Positions 1 through 8,557 of a stretch of 64,000 nucleotides of DNA are shown here, piece by piece. Every line of letters begins with the position of its first letter. The first letter of the stretch is position 1. A program made the position numbers and the translations under genes. The notes under the pieces are model-generated. The model saw nothing but the letters and a program-made list of their open reading frames with translations. It did not search any database and was not told the origin of the DNA. The DNA is from Pontiellaceae bacterium B12227 (GTDB lineage Bacteria > Verrucomicrobiota > Kiritimatiellia > Kiritimatiellales > Pontiellaceae): NCBI GenBank assembly GCA_029432775.1, contig JAROAZ010000010.1:62001-126000 (forward strand), in the 5' to 3' direction.

Positions 1-945
1 AGTGCGCTCAGACTCCTGCCCAAATAAAGTGGGACTCACGGGTATGGTCAGTGGTCCGATTCGACTCGTTTCATCCACCGACACCAAATAACCATTGGCG
101 TAGACCTCCTGAAATTTCTGAGCAAGAGCATCGAGTTTCGTTTCTCCACCATCCCATTCCTCAACAGGCAATCCATCGACATCGGACACAACCTCCCCAG
201 TTTTCGGGTCAATTTCTACCGTTTGGATAACCAGTTCTTCATCGCTAGCACACATGCCAACGTACTCCCGCCATGCCCCTGCAGCTTCGAGATCACCTTC
301 CGCTGGGACTAAATTCGGAATATTAATGGATTGGTCATTAAGCATATGGGATTCGAGGAAAACCACCTGAAACCATTTCCGGAATAAATTCCTATGCGCT
401 TCTGTGGCATTGAATACCGTGTTGAAGCTGGAGAGGTCCACCCCATCCATGCCGAGGTTTGCGCAAGAGCCAATGCACAACATGGTTTTCCCATTTTCCT
501 GATTTACCGTTTCTAAAACAGTAGGCACCAACGCCATCTTTTCGCAACCGTCGCCATACTGCCTAGATACAGGAAGAACCCTAAACTCAACTCGACTTTC
601 CTGGTCTGGATCGGTGTGCAGTGCCTCTAATTCCTTCAGCGCATCCAGATGGTGCTGACGGGTCGGACAGGCCGGATAAACTATAAAGACAAGTTTTACT
701 CGGCAGTCCTTGTTCTCTGCCAATAATTCTTCGAGCAACTGAATGGTTTCGTCGCTGGCACCGACAACAACACCACCGATCAGACTGGCATTGCAAAGAA
801 ACGACTTGAAAGGCGGATTATCTTCATACCCGCGCATCCCGATTACAGCCCGAATGTCCGGCCAAATAAAAGGAGGTTCAGTATTGATCGTAACGATTTC
901 GGCTTCGTCGTTTTGAGTATTCAATTCCTGTTCTGGGAAAGGCAT
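1..945 (-). CDS. PLD-like domain protein, N-terminal part (runs off left edge)
   Basis: Leftward reading frame open for 315 codons from an ATG at 945-943 to the window edge, so only the N-terminus is visible. A GGAG box lies 7 bases before the ATG. Residues ~45-190 resemble the phospholipase D-like module at the front of the helicase at 8558-11842: an alpha/beta run, then LCIGSCANLG where that helicase has TGSSNLTDAG, then an aromatic FRKWF helix. The HxK motif of active PLDs is not obvious; the equivalent place reads CEKM, so the domain may be inactive. It is the last visible gene of the defence island and follows a hairpin-terminator, so it may be its own transcription unit. Exact family not recognised; the rest of the gene is needed. 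Confidence 0.6.
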   Translation of the reverse strand, partial: MPFPEQELNTQNDEAEIVTINTEPPFIWPDIRAVIGMRGYEDNPPFKSFLCNASLIGGVVVGASDETIQLLEELLAENKDCRVKLVFIVYPACPTRQHHLDALKELEALHTDPDQESRVEFRVLPVSRQYGDGCEKMALVPTVLETVNQENGKTMLCIGSCANLGMDGVDLSSFNTVFNATEAHRNLFRKWFQVVFLESHMLNDQSINIPNLVPAEGDLEAAGAWREYVGMCASDEELVIQTVEIDPKTGEVVSDVDGLPVEEWDGGETKLDALAQKFQEVYANGYLVSVDETSRIGPLTIPVSPTLFGQESERT

Positions 946-967
946 ATTTTTCTCCAACTATGCCTCC

Positions 968-996
968 AAAAAAAGAGGCGTGACCTCCGATCACGC
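968..996 (-). terminator. Rho-independent terminator
   Basis: On the minus strand, GCGTGA and TCACGC form a stem with a 7-base loop, followed by CTC and seven T. A neighbouring GAG/CTC can lengthen the stem with one bulged C. It lies downstream of the HNH gene and only about 22 bases before the start codon of the left-edge gene, so it either ends the defence operon or acts as a leader attenuator. Confidence 0.6.
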
Positions 997-998
997 TC

Positions 999-1111
999 CT
1001 ACGAGGCACCGCCAAGCGCCCACTCGAAACGCAAAACGAAAGCCACGCCGAGTGTACGGCGCGTCTTCGTTCAGCGTTGTTTCGAGTTTCAAAACTTGGC
1101 GGTTTTCGTAG
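999..1111. repeat. 113-nt long imperfect hairpin
   Basis: The two halves are near-complementary in blocks: 999-1004 with 1106-1111 (CTACGA/TCGTAG), 1009-1016 with 1095-1102 (CCGCCAAG/CTTGGCGG), 1022-1030 with 1079-1087 (ACTCGAAAC/GTTTCGAGT), then AACGC and AACGAA blocks and an inner ACGCCG/CGGCG pair around a loop near 1051-1056. The gap holds no convincing gene. It could be a structured RNA, a MITE-like element or a folded DNA site; there are no integron core sites at the right places and no reverse transcriptase nearby. Confidence 0.6.
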
Positions 1112-1192
1112 AAACAACTCTGTGCTTAACGCACTAAATTCTTATGTCTATCCGTAGGCTACCGAACCATCCTGCCTTAAACAAGCTCTCGC

Positions 1193-1930
1193 TCAGGTGG
1201 CAACCGACGCTATTATCTCCTTCAATTCTTCAATGGTGTATGCAGGCCGTTTCTGATGAAGCATGGCATGGCAATTTGGGCAGACAGGTTTGAGGTCATT
1301 GATCGGATCGACCCCGTATTCTTCACCGACTTCTGCCAAATCTTTTTCATGATGAACATGGATGAACTTTTCACCCAGCTTTCCATATTTGGCAAAAAAC
1401 CTGAAATCGCAGACCGTGCACACTCTGCCATAGTGTTCAATGCACTTCCGTCGTGCAGTCGGATTCCGTTCATAAGAATTTACAACAACAGCTTTCTTCG
1501 CACCCTCGAATAATCTGGATTGACCGCTGATTTCATCAGGATAGTCAGTGCCGAATTGAGCAATCTCATAACTAGATTCCAACTCGGTTAACTTTTCAGA
1601 CAATGTCTGCTGATACCTTCCGTTCGGTTGGTCGGCGTAATAAACAATGTGTTGCCGTGCTGCCGAAATGGCTAGTGTGAAAGCCTCTTTACCCAGATCA
1701 TCGCCAATCAAGCGTATCAACTCCAGTGTCGCTTCAACATTGAGGGTTCGGTTATATCCCTTGCCCTCACGCATCATTCGGTAGTTCTGCACAATGTTGT
1801 GTGCGGACGACCTGTTTAACCACCCAGCCGCTTCTGCATGGTCGATTGCATCCTTCCATTTCATTTCATGCAGATAGACCTGCTTTGCAAATGGATAAAA
1901 ATTACCAATAGCTTCGGACGTAATTTTCAT
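1193..1930 (-). CDS. HNH endonuclease
   Basis: A 245-residue protein whose C-terminal ~75 residues carry a complete HNH fold: a CTVC pair, then a HVHH core, then NDLKPVCPNCHAMLH with the second zinc CxxC and the final His. HNH proteins of this shape cut DNA as restriction or abortive-infection effectors. The first ~150 residues are helical and unassigned, and there is no SAVED domain, so this is not a standard Cap5. The ATG lies 15 bases after the stop of the CD-NTase-like gene, as the last cistron of a tight leftward run with that gene and the SLATT gene. That context suggests a nuclease effector or accessory in a nucleotide-signalling defence system; the role is inference, the fold is clear. 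Confidence 0.85.
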   Translation of the reverse strand: MKITSEAIGNFYPFAKQVYLHEMKWKDAIDHAEAAGWLNRSSAHNIVQNYRMMREGKGYNRTLNVEATLELIRLIGDDLGKEAFTLAISAARQHIVYYADQPNGRYQQTLSEKLTELESSYEIAQFGTDYPDEISGQSRLFEGAKKAVVVNSYERNPTARRKCIEHYGRVCTVCDFRFFAKYGKLGEKFIHVHHEKDLAEVGEEYGVDPINDLKPVCPNCHAMLHQKRPAYTIEELKEIIASVAT

Positions 1931-1945
1931 AATTCAAATCAGACG

Positions 1946-2752
1946 TTAAGTTTGTTTAGGGAAGAGATTCCTGATTTCATTTCGTGCCCGGATCGGCCAG
2001 TTCTTATCTTTCTCCAATCGTTTGGCCTCGCGGACAACATCGCGGGTTTGTTCAACGACATCTTTTTTCCATTGGGCGGAACCGCGTTCAAGCGTTAAGC
2101 CATCGAGCACAAACTGATAGAAATAGTTTTTCAGGATTTTGGTTCTCAGCGGCCAGAACGTATAATCGTGTTCCACAACCATCTGTTCCAATGCATAGGA
2201 TTCAAAGGGATAACCCTGATGAGCATTCCAGCATTTCATCAGGCGAATCAGCGGTTTGAGTCGCCTTCCATCGGCTTCATTGCGTTTGATTAACGTTTTC
2301 TTAAAATCGCTTGGGTCGGTGGAAAGCCAATCCTGATAATCCGACACTTTGGCAGGAATCCGATAACCGTCCCACCAATGCGGGATGGCCGGAACCAATT
2401 CAAAATGGATATGGTTTAACGAAAGAACAATCGTTGGATTGGACTGCTTTATTTGTGAACGACTATAATTATCCATGGCAAATCGCCGCAAGCGGTCGAG
2501 AAAGGTTTGGGGCGTCACATCCTTTTCCTTAAATACCACCATGTAATCAACGTCTGACTTCTTATCAAACTTGCGCGGCAGAATTGTTCGACGGCTATAG
2601 GAGCCGAAAACAAGTTGCTCCTTAATATCGGCTCCGAAATATCGTCGGAGCCTGGTTTTTAATATAGAAAGCGACCTGTCGATGCGGGTTCGCTCCATAT
2701 TGAGTAGGATGCACTTGGAGCTGAGGTTTGTCAGATAGGTGTTAACAGACAA
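1946..2752 (-). CDS. CD-NTase/SMODS-like nucleotidyltransferase (CBASS-type)
   Basis: A 268-residue protein with the pol-beta nucleotidyltransferase signature of CD-NTases: GS at residues 50-51 (FGSYSRR), DVD at 67-69, and a third carboxylate in HFELVPA at E118 (many relatives have Asp). A C-terminal helical OAS1-like region follows. Known family members make cyclic di- or trinucleotides when phage is sensed. The start is a TTG at 2752 preceded 7 bases earlier by a strong AAGGAAGG box inside the end of the SLATT gene; an ATG 18 codons later is the alternative. Only 3 bases separate it from the SLATT stop, so the two should be translated together. Assignment to CBASS rests on motifs and neighbours. 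Confidence 0.85.
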   Translation of the reverse strand: MSVNTYLTNLSSKCILLNMERTRIDRSLSILKTRLRRYFGADIKEQLVFGSYSRRTILPRKFDKKSDVDYMVVFKEKDVTPQTFLDRLRRFAMDNYSRSQIKQSNPTIVLSLNHIHFELVPAIPHWWDGYRIPAKVSDYQDWLSTDPSDFKKTLIKRNEADGRRLKPLIRLMKCWNAHQGYPFESYALEQMVVEHDYTFWPLRTKILKNYFYQFVLDGLTLERGSAQWKKDVVEQTRDVVREAKRLEKDKNWPIRARNEIRNLFPKQT

Positions 2753-2755
2753 AGG

Positions 2756-3256
2756 TTAACCTTCCTTATCAACTTCATACACTGCCCGTCCGGCTTCAAT
2801 GTCAGCAACAGCCTTCTTATCATCGCACTTGGCCGTACCGGGTGATTTCTGGTTCAGCGCATTACGACGTTCATCCAATGCCTTGAGCCTATTACGAGGC
2901 CCATTATCTTTAATGTCTGGAATTAGATCAATGTCACGGAAAATACGGGCATGATTCCTTAGCTCCAAGTATTGCCCTGCTACTGACTTGTGTATATCTG
3001 ATCGTTCAAACGGGCGAAGGAATGTAGATACTATGATTAATGCCGTGGAAATCACAGCCAACGCCCCCGCAGGTAATGCCCAATCCAGAAACCCGAAACA
3101 CCCCGCCGTCGCTGCTATCGCGGCGGAAGGTATTCCAATACACAAATTAATGTTGCGCCACCTATCCGCTGCGTTGTAGTGCCTTTTGGCGGAATATAAG
3201 GAGTCTTCTTCAATTCTATACGCTTCCTTGGATAATTCTTCTCGAAGGTCTGCCAT
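2756..3256 (-). CDS. SLATT-domain membrane protein (putative pore-forming effector)
   Basis: A 166-residue protein with an N-terminal amphipathic helix, two close membrane segments (about residues 36-57 and 60-81), and a helical, charged C-terminal tail. This is the layout of SLATT domains (SMODS-associated, two TM helices), predicted membrane effectors triggered by nucleotide second messengers. The gene sits directly upstream of the CD-NTase-like gene, as expected for such a pair. The ATG at 3256 has an AGGAG box 7 bases before it, and lies 16 bases after the AbiEii stop. If active, it would permeabilise the inner membrane on infection. Family call from topology plus neighbourhood. Confidence 0.8.
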   Translation of the reverse strand: MADLREELSKEAYRIEEDSLYSAKRHYNAADRWRNINLCIGIPSAAIAATAGCFGFLDWALPAGALAVISTALIIVSTFLRPFERSDIHKSVAGQYLELRNHARIFRDIDLIPDIKDNGPRNRLKALDERRNALNQKSPGTAKCDDKKAVADIEAGRAVYEVDKEG

Positions 3257-3272
3257 TGTCGTTCTCCTATTG

Positions 3273-4358
3273 TTAAGTAAGCTTACCCATGCCTAAAGCT
3301 AGATAATAAAAAGCCTTGGGATTAATCTGTTTCAAGTGCTCCATGTCACGATACTCATCTGGAAGGTTAGTGTTGGAAATTACCGAGATCTTATCATTCA
3401 CACTTTTCAGCCTGTCATTCACAGTCATGCTGATGTTCTCCCTGGCATACTCAGCAAGCGCGTATGTTTTTGCTGCGGCAATCTGTGCTTCACTTTTCAG
3501 CCGGAACTCGTTTCTCACCAGATGATTCCTCAATTCGTCAATACCGAGACTGATGGCGGAAATATCTGAAGTAACGGAGGCCTTGTCTCCTTTATTATAC
3601 CTGCACAATGCGAGAGCAGTATCAGCGGTATCATTTATAACCTGATCCAAGCTATAGCGTTCATCATAGTATTTATTCTCTACAGCATAGCTTGCCTTGT
3701 ATGCCGTCCGCACTTCCGCCATGTCCGTTACATGGTCGAACAGCTCGCCAATGTCAAAAAGCTGCTTCACAACTTGTAGTGCCGTGCTAGCTCCGTGTTC
3801 ATCCTGATAATGGACACCTATCGTATTGGGAGCGAATGCGGTTAATTTGTCTCCCAGTAGAGCGTTTACTGTTGGTGTCGTAACTTTCACGTCGCGATCC
3901 GTGTTTATGAAAGATGCGCTGATTGTTTTCTGCTCACACGGTAATGGGCAGTTTTCCTCTTCAACGACTTCAAGCAGTACATAAGGCTGTGTTGTGTCGA
4001 TGATGGGATCATAGTGGACTTCAAACCTTAGCATGTCTGGTTTGCCGCTAAACCCCGGAGAAACCTCTACATACTTGTTAAAAGGTTTAGTGGAGGTGAT
4101 CTTATCTAAGACCTTAGTTAACTGCTCCTTTGACACATGACTCACAATATCAATATCAATAGACAGTCTTCGTATTTCTGTGAGGTGGAGCAACAGGCTT
4201 GTGCCTCCCTTAAACACGAACGGGATTCCAGATTCTGACAGGGAGCCTAGCAAGGCAAGAGCGTGGATACTCTTTTCCAACAGTAGAGTGCCCTGTAGAT
4301 TCATCTCCTTACAGCACTGTCTTACATGGCTCTCTGAGAAGCATTTTCCTAAAATCAT
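3273..4358 (-). CDS. AbiEii-type nucleotidyltransferase toxin
   Basis: A 361-residue protein of the AbiEii/AbiGii family. Residues 51-54 are GGTS, R63 and S66 precede DID at 68-70, and a later LGDKLTAFAP segment matches the conserved Lys-containing motif of these toxins. AbiEii proteins are nucleotidyltransferases that block growth, for example by modifying tRNA, and are neutralised by AbiEi antitoxins. No free-standing antitoxin gene sits beside it; instead the upstream methyltransferase gene, ending 45 bases earlier, has a C-terminal region of antitoxin type. It probably shares that transcript and runs on into the SLATT gene (16-base gap). The A+T-rich composition compared with the flanking chromosome suggests acquisition with the island. 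Confidence 0.85.
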   Translation of the reverse strand: MILGKCFSESHVRQCCKEMNLQGTLLLEKSIHALALLGSLSESGIPFVFKGGTSLLLHLTEIRRLSIDIDIVSHVSKEQLTKVLDKITSTKPFNKYVEVSPGFSGKPDMLRFEVHYDPIIDTTQPYVLLEVVEEENCPLPCEQKTISASFINTDRDVKVTTPTVNALLGDKLTAFAPNTIGVHYQDEHGASTALQVVKQLFDIGELFDHVTDMAEVRTAYKASYAVENKYYDERYSLDQVINDTADTALALCRYNKGDKASVTSDISAISLGIDELRNHLVRNEFRLKSEAQIAAAKTYALAEYARENISMTVNDRLKSVNDKISVISNTNLPDEYRDMEHLKQINPKAFYYLALGMGKLT

Positions 4359-4403
4359 CTCCTATCTCCACATTTCTTATTTATTTGGACTTGGTAGATG
4401 ATT

Positions 4404-7400
4404 TTACACCACCAAAGTTACTCTACGTCTCTTGGCATAGGAGAGGAACGAGGAGATATTTACTCTTCCTGCCTCTACAGCACGTTTCACAACATCCTCT
4501 GCTTCTGAGGGTTCCATTATAGATAACTTATTATTCTCAAACAGGAGATCCACCAGTAGCTTCTCAGGAGGAGCAAGACCCGCTTCTGCTGCTGGTTCCT
4601 TGGTTACGGCAGGTCTGACGACTACGGGATGCTCTGTTTTCTGATATAAACGCTCTATTTCTGAGGCTGTGGGATTCACCAGCACATTATGCCCGGCGTC
4701 CCGCAGGGCATCACCTACCACCTCCAGTGCATCAGGCAGGGAGTAGACAAAGACGGTAAAGCGCGACAGCAGGTGGTGCATGAACGGATTGATCTGCTCC
4801 GTTGACCAGCAGGAGACCTCCAGCAGAGGGAACTGTTCAGACAGTAGCTTAGTTATCGACTCCAGCGGTTCGGTGCTCAGTTTCAGTGGTTCGGCGATTT
4901 TGGAATACCACCCCTTCCCGGCATCATGCACCGTACCGTTGGCCATGAAATCCGACAGGTAGGTTTTTACGGTCGAATCGGGAACGGCTTCCCCTGTCTC
5001 CTTTTCGAGGGCGGATCTAATGTCGTCTATGCTGAAATAGCTCTTTTCCTTTTTCAGCTCAACAATCACCTTGTCCTGTAAAAGCGGCTTGGTCATCGAC
5101 GGCGAAAAGCCCACGCTTTCAACAATCTCAATCTCTTCATCGGTCAGGCCAAAGAGCTGGTAGACGAGTTGATTGATTTCCGCTTCCAGTTCCGATACGT
5201 CCGCATCCGGAATTTCTTTTTTCAGTGCCAATATCTGTTCCACCCGTTTTTCGATTTCCTTTTGCTGAGAGGGTGATGCGGGCGGAATGGGAACCTGAGA
5301 AACATACGGCATCTGCATCGCATATGCTCCTCCGTTTAGCTTGGTTACCAAGTTTCCTAAAAACCACCAAGAACTAGCAACATTCAACACGCCTAACAGA
5401 AAAAGAGAGGCATCCGGTATCATGAAGCATTTGTTATTAGCAAAATAATTTTCATCATCCCACGCAAAGGCGTGGAACGTAGAAATCTCCTGATAGAGAA
5501 TCTTTGGCTTATCAAACTCTGGAACATAGATACAGCTGCGGAGGTTGTAGGGGGTTATGCCTTGGTCGTCCCGTTTGTACAGGCCTTTAGCCTTTTTTGC
5601 TTTCTCTCCAAACTCGCCAGAGGCGCGGCTTTCCTCAACATCATCGAGATGTGCCTTAAGAAGAGGATAGTCTTCTATATTTATGGCAGGCGTGTCGCCA
5701 TAACCAGTATGGGTATTGATCAGCCACAAATCCTGCGGATCGGTACGCCAGCGTTTAACATCACGCCCGCGTAGAAAAGGTTTGATGATGGGTTCGCAGT
5801 TAGGATCGTCGGCAACAAGCCGGTCGCGAGTTGTGCGGTCGACCACAAAGGCTTCGTTGTAGCCCGTTTTAATTCCGTAGTAGAACTTACCGTCTACATA
5901 TTCGCCCAACGGGGTTCCGGCATCGCGCAACTTCTGCATCAGCTCAAAGATATGGGGTTGCTCCAATTTCCAACCATCGGAAGTCAGATAGCTCTGCTTC
6001 ATGAGAAACGAGCGGTGTTTGAAAATATCCACGAAAGCCGCGACCGGATCGCCCGGCTTCCATTTAAGAGCGAGCAATTCGTTGTCGGTCGTCGCCTCAT
6101 CGGAACCGTTTTTGCTCATCACAATAATGCTTGGATAGGCGGTGGCATCGAAGACCGGGGCATCGCCAAAATCAATCAGCTGGTGGACGCGCATGTTTTT
6201 GGCGAGATAGGCGCGAAGCTTGTCACCGTATCCCGCACGGAAATATTTATTGGAAGTGATGTAGGTCAGCACACCGTTATCTTTCAACATTCGGCATCCC
6301 TGCTCATAAAAATAGACCAGCAGGTCGGCCGTGCCTTTGTAACAATCGTATATGGCAGAAAAGGCTGGTTTGAACTCCTTAATATCCTCCTGCCGGACAT
6401 ACGGTGGGTTCGCTAACACAACGTCAAATCCATCCGCCGCATCCGGGAACATATATTTCGGATCAAAGAAGCCGATAGGATCTCCTGAAAAGATGTTTTT
6501 GTAGCTTCCCCAAAGACCAATGTTGTGAACCAGCATTGCGCGGCGATCTTTGATTTTTTTCTGTTTGGCTTTCGAGAGCCCTTCCATTGCAAAAAGATCA
6601 ATGCCTTGCAACTCGTGGACTTTATCCAGTTCGCCATGAATCTTTTTTCCGACGCATTCGGTCAGCTCATCTCTAATCCGATTTTTCTCTGCGGGGGTTC
6701 CTGCATAAAAATAGTGCTCGGTGAGACGGGTAAAATCATCGAAGAAGTTGGGATAATATTCGAGTTCGAGTTCATCGCCCTGATATTCAATTTCCGGAGC
6801 AGAAATAAGGGCATTGGCGCAGACAAATTTAAAATCGAGGTTGGGCAATGGCAGAATGCCGCGATTGGGTTCGTTATCGTTGATCTTTTCATCCACTACC
6901 AACGTCAGGAAAAAACGAAGCTTGGCGATTTCGATGGCAACGGGTTGGATGTCCACGCCATAGACTGAGTTCTGAATGATACCGAGCTTGCGGCCATAGT
7001 CGGCCTCATTGGTTTCAAAGGCATGTTCCATCTGCTCAACGCGCCGGTCCACCTCCCCTTTATCGAGCTTCATGGATTCAATCTGCTCAATCTGAGCATT
7101 GAGCCACAGGTCGTTATCGGGGTCGACCTTGCGCAGGGCGCAGAGCATCTTTTGCAGGATGCCGACCGGGAACGCGCCCGAACCACAGGCGGGATCAAGC
7201 ACCTTGATGGTGCGGAACGATTCAACTACGGCCTTGCGGGTCTCTTCGTCCAATCCATGATCGTTACCATCGTCCACAAATAGGGAACGAAACTTGTATT
7301 CCAATTCTTTGGCACCGAAAACATTGGCCTTCAGATGCTGTATCAGGGACTCCTCCACCATGTACTCCACGATCACACGTGGGGTATAAAATGAACCTGT

Positions 7401-8555
7401 TGCCTTACGGGCGGTATCACCCGTCTCCGGGTTGATTTCGGCGAGCAGGTTTTCAAAGATACGGCCAAGAATTTCGGGATCGATGGAAACATCAGTATCA
7501 AGGGAGGTGTTTTCATCGATGGTAAAATTATAATGTTCCAGGCTTTGGAACAGGTCTTCAAACCAAGCATCCGGCACAACAAGCGTGTTAACGAATTTTG
7601 AGATTCCCAGCTCGCCCTCTTCGTAGAAGTCTTGTTCCTTGGGGTCGAACAGCCCGCCGTTGAGGTAGGGAATCAGGTGGGTGAAGTCCGGCGCATATTC
7701 GCTGCGCTCATTCTCCGGCTTGTTCAGGGCTTGGAAAAAGAGCCGCTCCAAAACATCGTGGTAATAGTTGGCATGTACCTTCACCGCATCGAGTGACAAT
7801 AGCTCCTCATGAATCAACGGACGTTTTTTGTCGCACTGCTTATGTTTGAGGAACCAGCAGAAGATGACGCGGCCAATCAGGCGGACGCCGAACTCCTGAT
7901 AGGTTTTGTAGCAATCCTCCGGTGTGCAGCTCGGCAGGCGCAGCATGGAGGTGTATTCCTTGGAGTCCACCTTGCCGCCGACCAGGCGGTAGAAGTGGTG
8001 CTGGATCTCCTTGTAAAATTCCTTGTTGAGTTTTTCAACACTGAAGGCGTTGATGATGTCATTCAGCGATGCCTCAGGCTTTTCGCTCAAGGCTGCCAGT
8101 CGTTCAGCGGCGGTACGGCATGATTCGTTGGCTCCCAGCAGATAGGTGTAGCGTTTGGCCGGGGTCTCTTTGGTAACCAGCTCGCCGTCCACAAACTCGG
8201 ATTCCCGCGCCACAAAACTGAGGCGGTAGTCGTCGCCGCCCTGATCGAAAACGGCCAGTACACCGTAATGCGTTTCTTCATCGATATATTTTGCGACCAA
8301 ATTGCGTAGCTTTACACGGGCGCGGGGAAGATTTACGTCATCGGCAACACGTACTTCAAACAGAGCGACATTTCTACCGTCTTGGAGTCGTACAGTTCCC
8401 GTTTCCACGAACGTATCAACTGTTTCATTATCGACGGGAAGAATGCGTTCCTTGGCGAAATACGTCACATGGTGAAAGATGCCTTCCACGACCTCTTTCC
8501 AAACTTTGGAATTGAACGGGCGGGTGAGTTTATCCTGTAGTTGCTGTCGATCCAT
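4404..8555 (-). CDS. Type IIG/Eco57I-like DNA methyltransferase fused to AbiEi-like C-terminal domain
   Basis: A 1383-residue protein. Residues 1-300 form an N-terminal region with a weak nuclease-like FEVRV strand (E67, with R69 where PD-ExK enzymes have K). GSFYTP at 387-392 opens the methyltransferase core; DPACGSG (454-460) binds S-adenosylmethionine and NPPY (716-719) is the adenine-N6 catalytic motif. A target-recognition region follows to ~1150. The last ~228 residues (from ~1156) are different: a winged-helix-like segment, then an alpha/beta domain ending in SFLSYAKRRRV, which resembles AbiEi/DUF6577-type antitoxins normally encoded as separate genes beside AbiEii. The ATG begins 2 bases after the helicase stop, so translation is probably coupled. 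Methyltransferase is certain; the antitoxin assignment is inference. Confidence 0.85.
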   Translation of the reverse strand: MDRQQLQDKLTRPFNSKVWKEVVEGIFHHVTYFAKERILPVDNETVDTFVETGTVRLQDGRNVALFEVRVADDVNLPRARVKLRNLVAKYIDEETHYGVLAVFDQGGDDYRLSFVARESEFVDGELVTKETPAKRYTYLLGANESCRTAAERLAALSEKPEASLNDIINAFSVEKLNKEFYKEIQHHFYRLVGGKVDSKEYTSMLRLPSCTPEDCYKTYQEFGVRLIGRVIFCWFLKHKQCDKKRPLIHEELLSLDAVKVHANYYHDVLERLFFQALNKPENERSEYAPDFTHLIPYLNGGLFDPKEQDFYEEGELGISKFVNTLVVPDAWFEDLFQSLEHYNFTIDENTSLDTDVSIDPEILGRIFENLLAEINPETGDTARKATGSFYTPRVIVEYMVEESLIQHLKANVFGAKELEYKFRSLFVDDGNDHGLDEETRKAVVESFRTIKVLDPACGSGAFPVGILQKMLCALRKVDPDNDLWLNAQIEQIESMKLDKGEVDRRVEQMEHAFETNEADYGRKLGIIQNSVYGVDIQPVAIEIAKLRFFLTLVVDEKINDNEPNRGILPLPNLDFKFVCANALISAPEIEYQGDELELEYYPNFFDDFTRLTEHYFYAGTPAEKNRIRDELTECVGKKIHGELDKVHELQGIDLFAMEGLSKAKQKKIKDRRAMLVHNIGLWGSYKNIFSGDPIGFFDPKYMFPDAADGFDVVLANPPYVRQEDIKEFKPAFSAIYDCYKGTADLLVYFYEQGCRMLKDNGVLTYITSNKYFRAGYGDKLRAYLAKNMRVHQLIDFGDAPVFDATAYPSIIVMSKNGSDEATTDNELLALKWKPGDPVAAFVDIFKHRSFLMKQSYLTSDGWKLEQPHIFELMQKLRDAGTPLGEYVDGKFYYGIKTGYNEAFVVDRTTRDRLVADDPNCEPIIKPFLRGRDVKRWRTDPQDLWLINTHTGYGDTPAINIEDYPLLKAHLDDVEESRASGEFGEKAKKAKGLYKRDDQGITPYNLRSCIYVPEFDKPKILYQEISTFHAFAWDDENYFANNKCFMIPDASLFLLGVLNVASSWWFLGNLVTKLNGGAYAMQMPYVSQVPIPPASPSQQKEIEKRVEQILALKKEIPDADVSELEAEINQLVYQLFGLTDEEIEIVESVGFSPSMTKPLLQDKVIVELKKEKSYFSIDDIRSALEKETGEAVPDSTVKTYLSDFMANGTVHDAGKGWYSKIAEPLKLSTEPLESITKLLSEQFPLLEVSCWSTEQINPFMHHLLSRFTVFVYSLPDALEVVGDALRDAGHNVLVNPTASEIERLYQKTEHPVVVRPAVTKEPAAEAGLAPPEKLLVDLLFENNKLSIMEPSEAEDVVKRAVEAGRVNISSFLSYAKRRRVTLVV
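8497..8511. repeat. Dispersed palindrome TTCCAA-N3-TTGGAA
   Basis: Exact copy (centre ACT) inside the methyltransferase gene, encoding part of SKVWK. The motif starts at codon position 3 here. It is the only exact copy in the defence island. Confidence 0.8.
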
Positions 8556-8557
8556 GC

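Noticed and set aside
999-1133. Integron attC site
   Set aside because: The GCTTAAC core-like string lies downstream of the hairpin, with no partner core at the other end; order and strand do not match an attC, and no integrase is seen.
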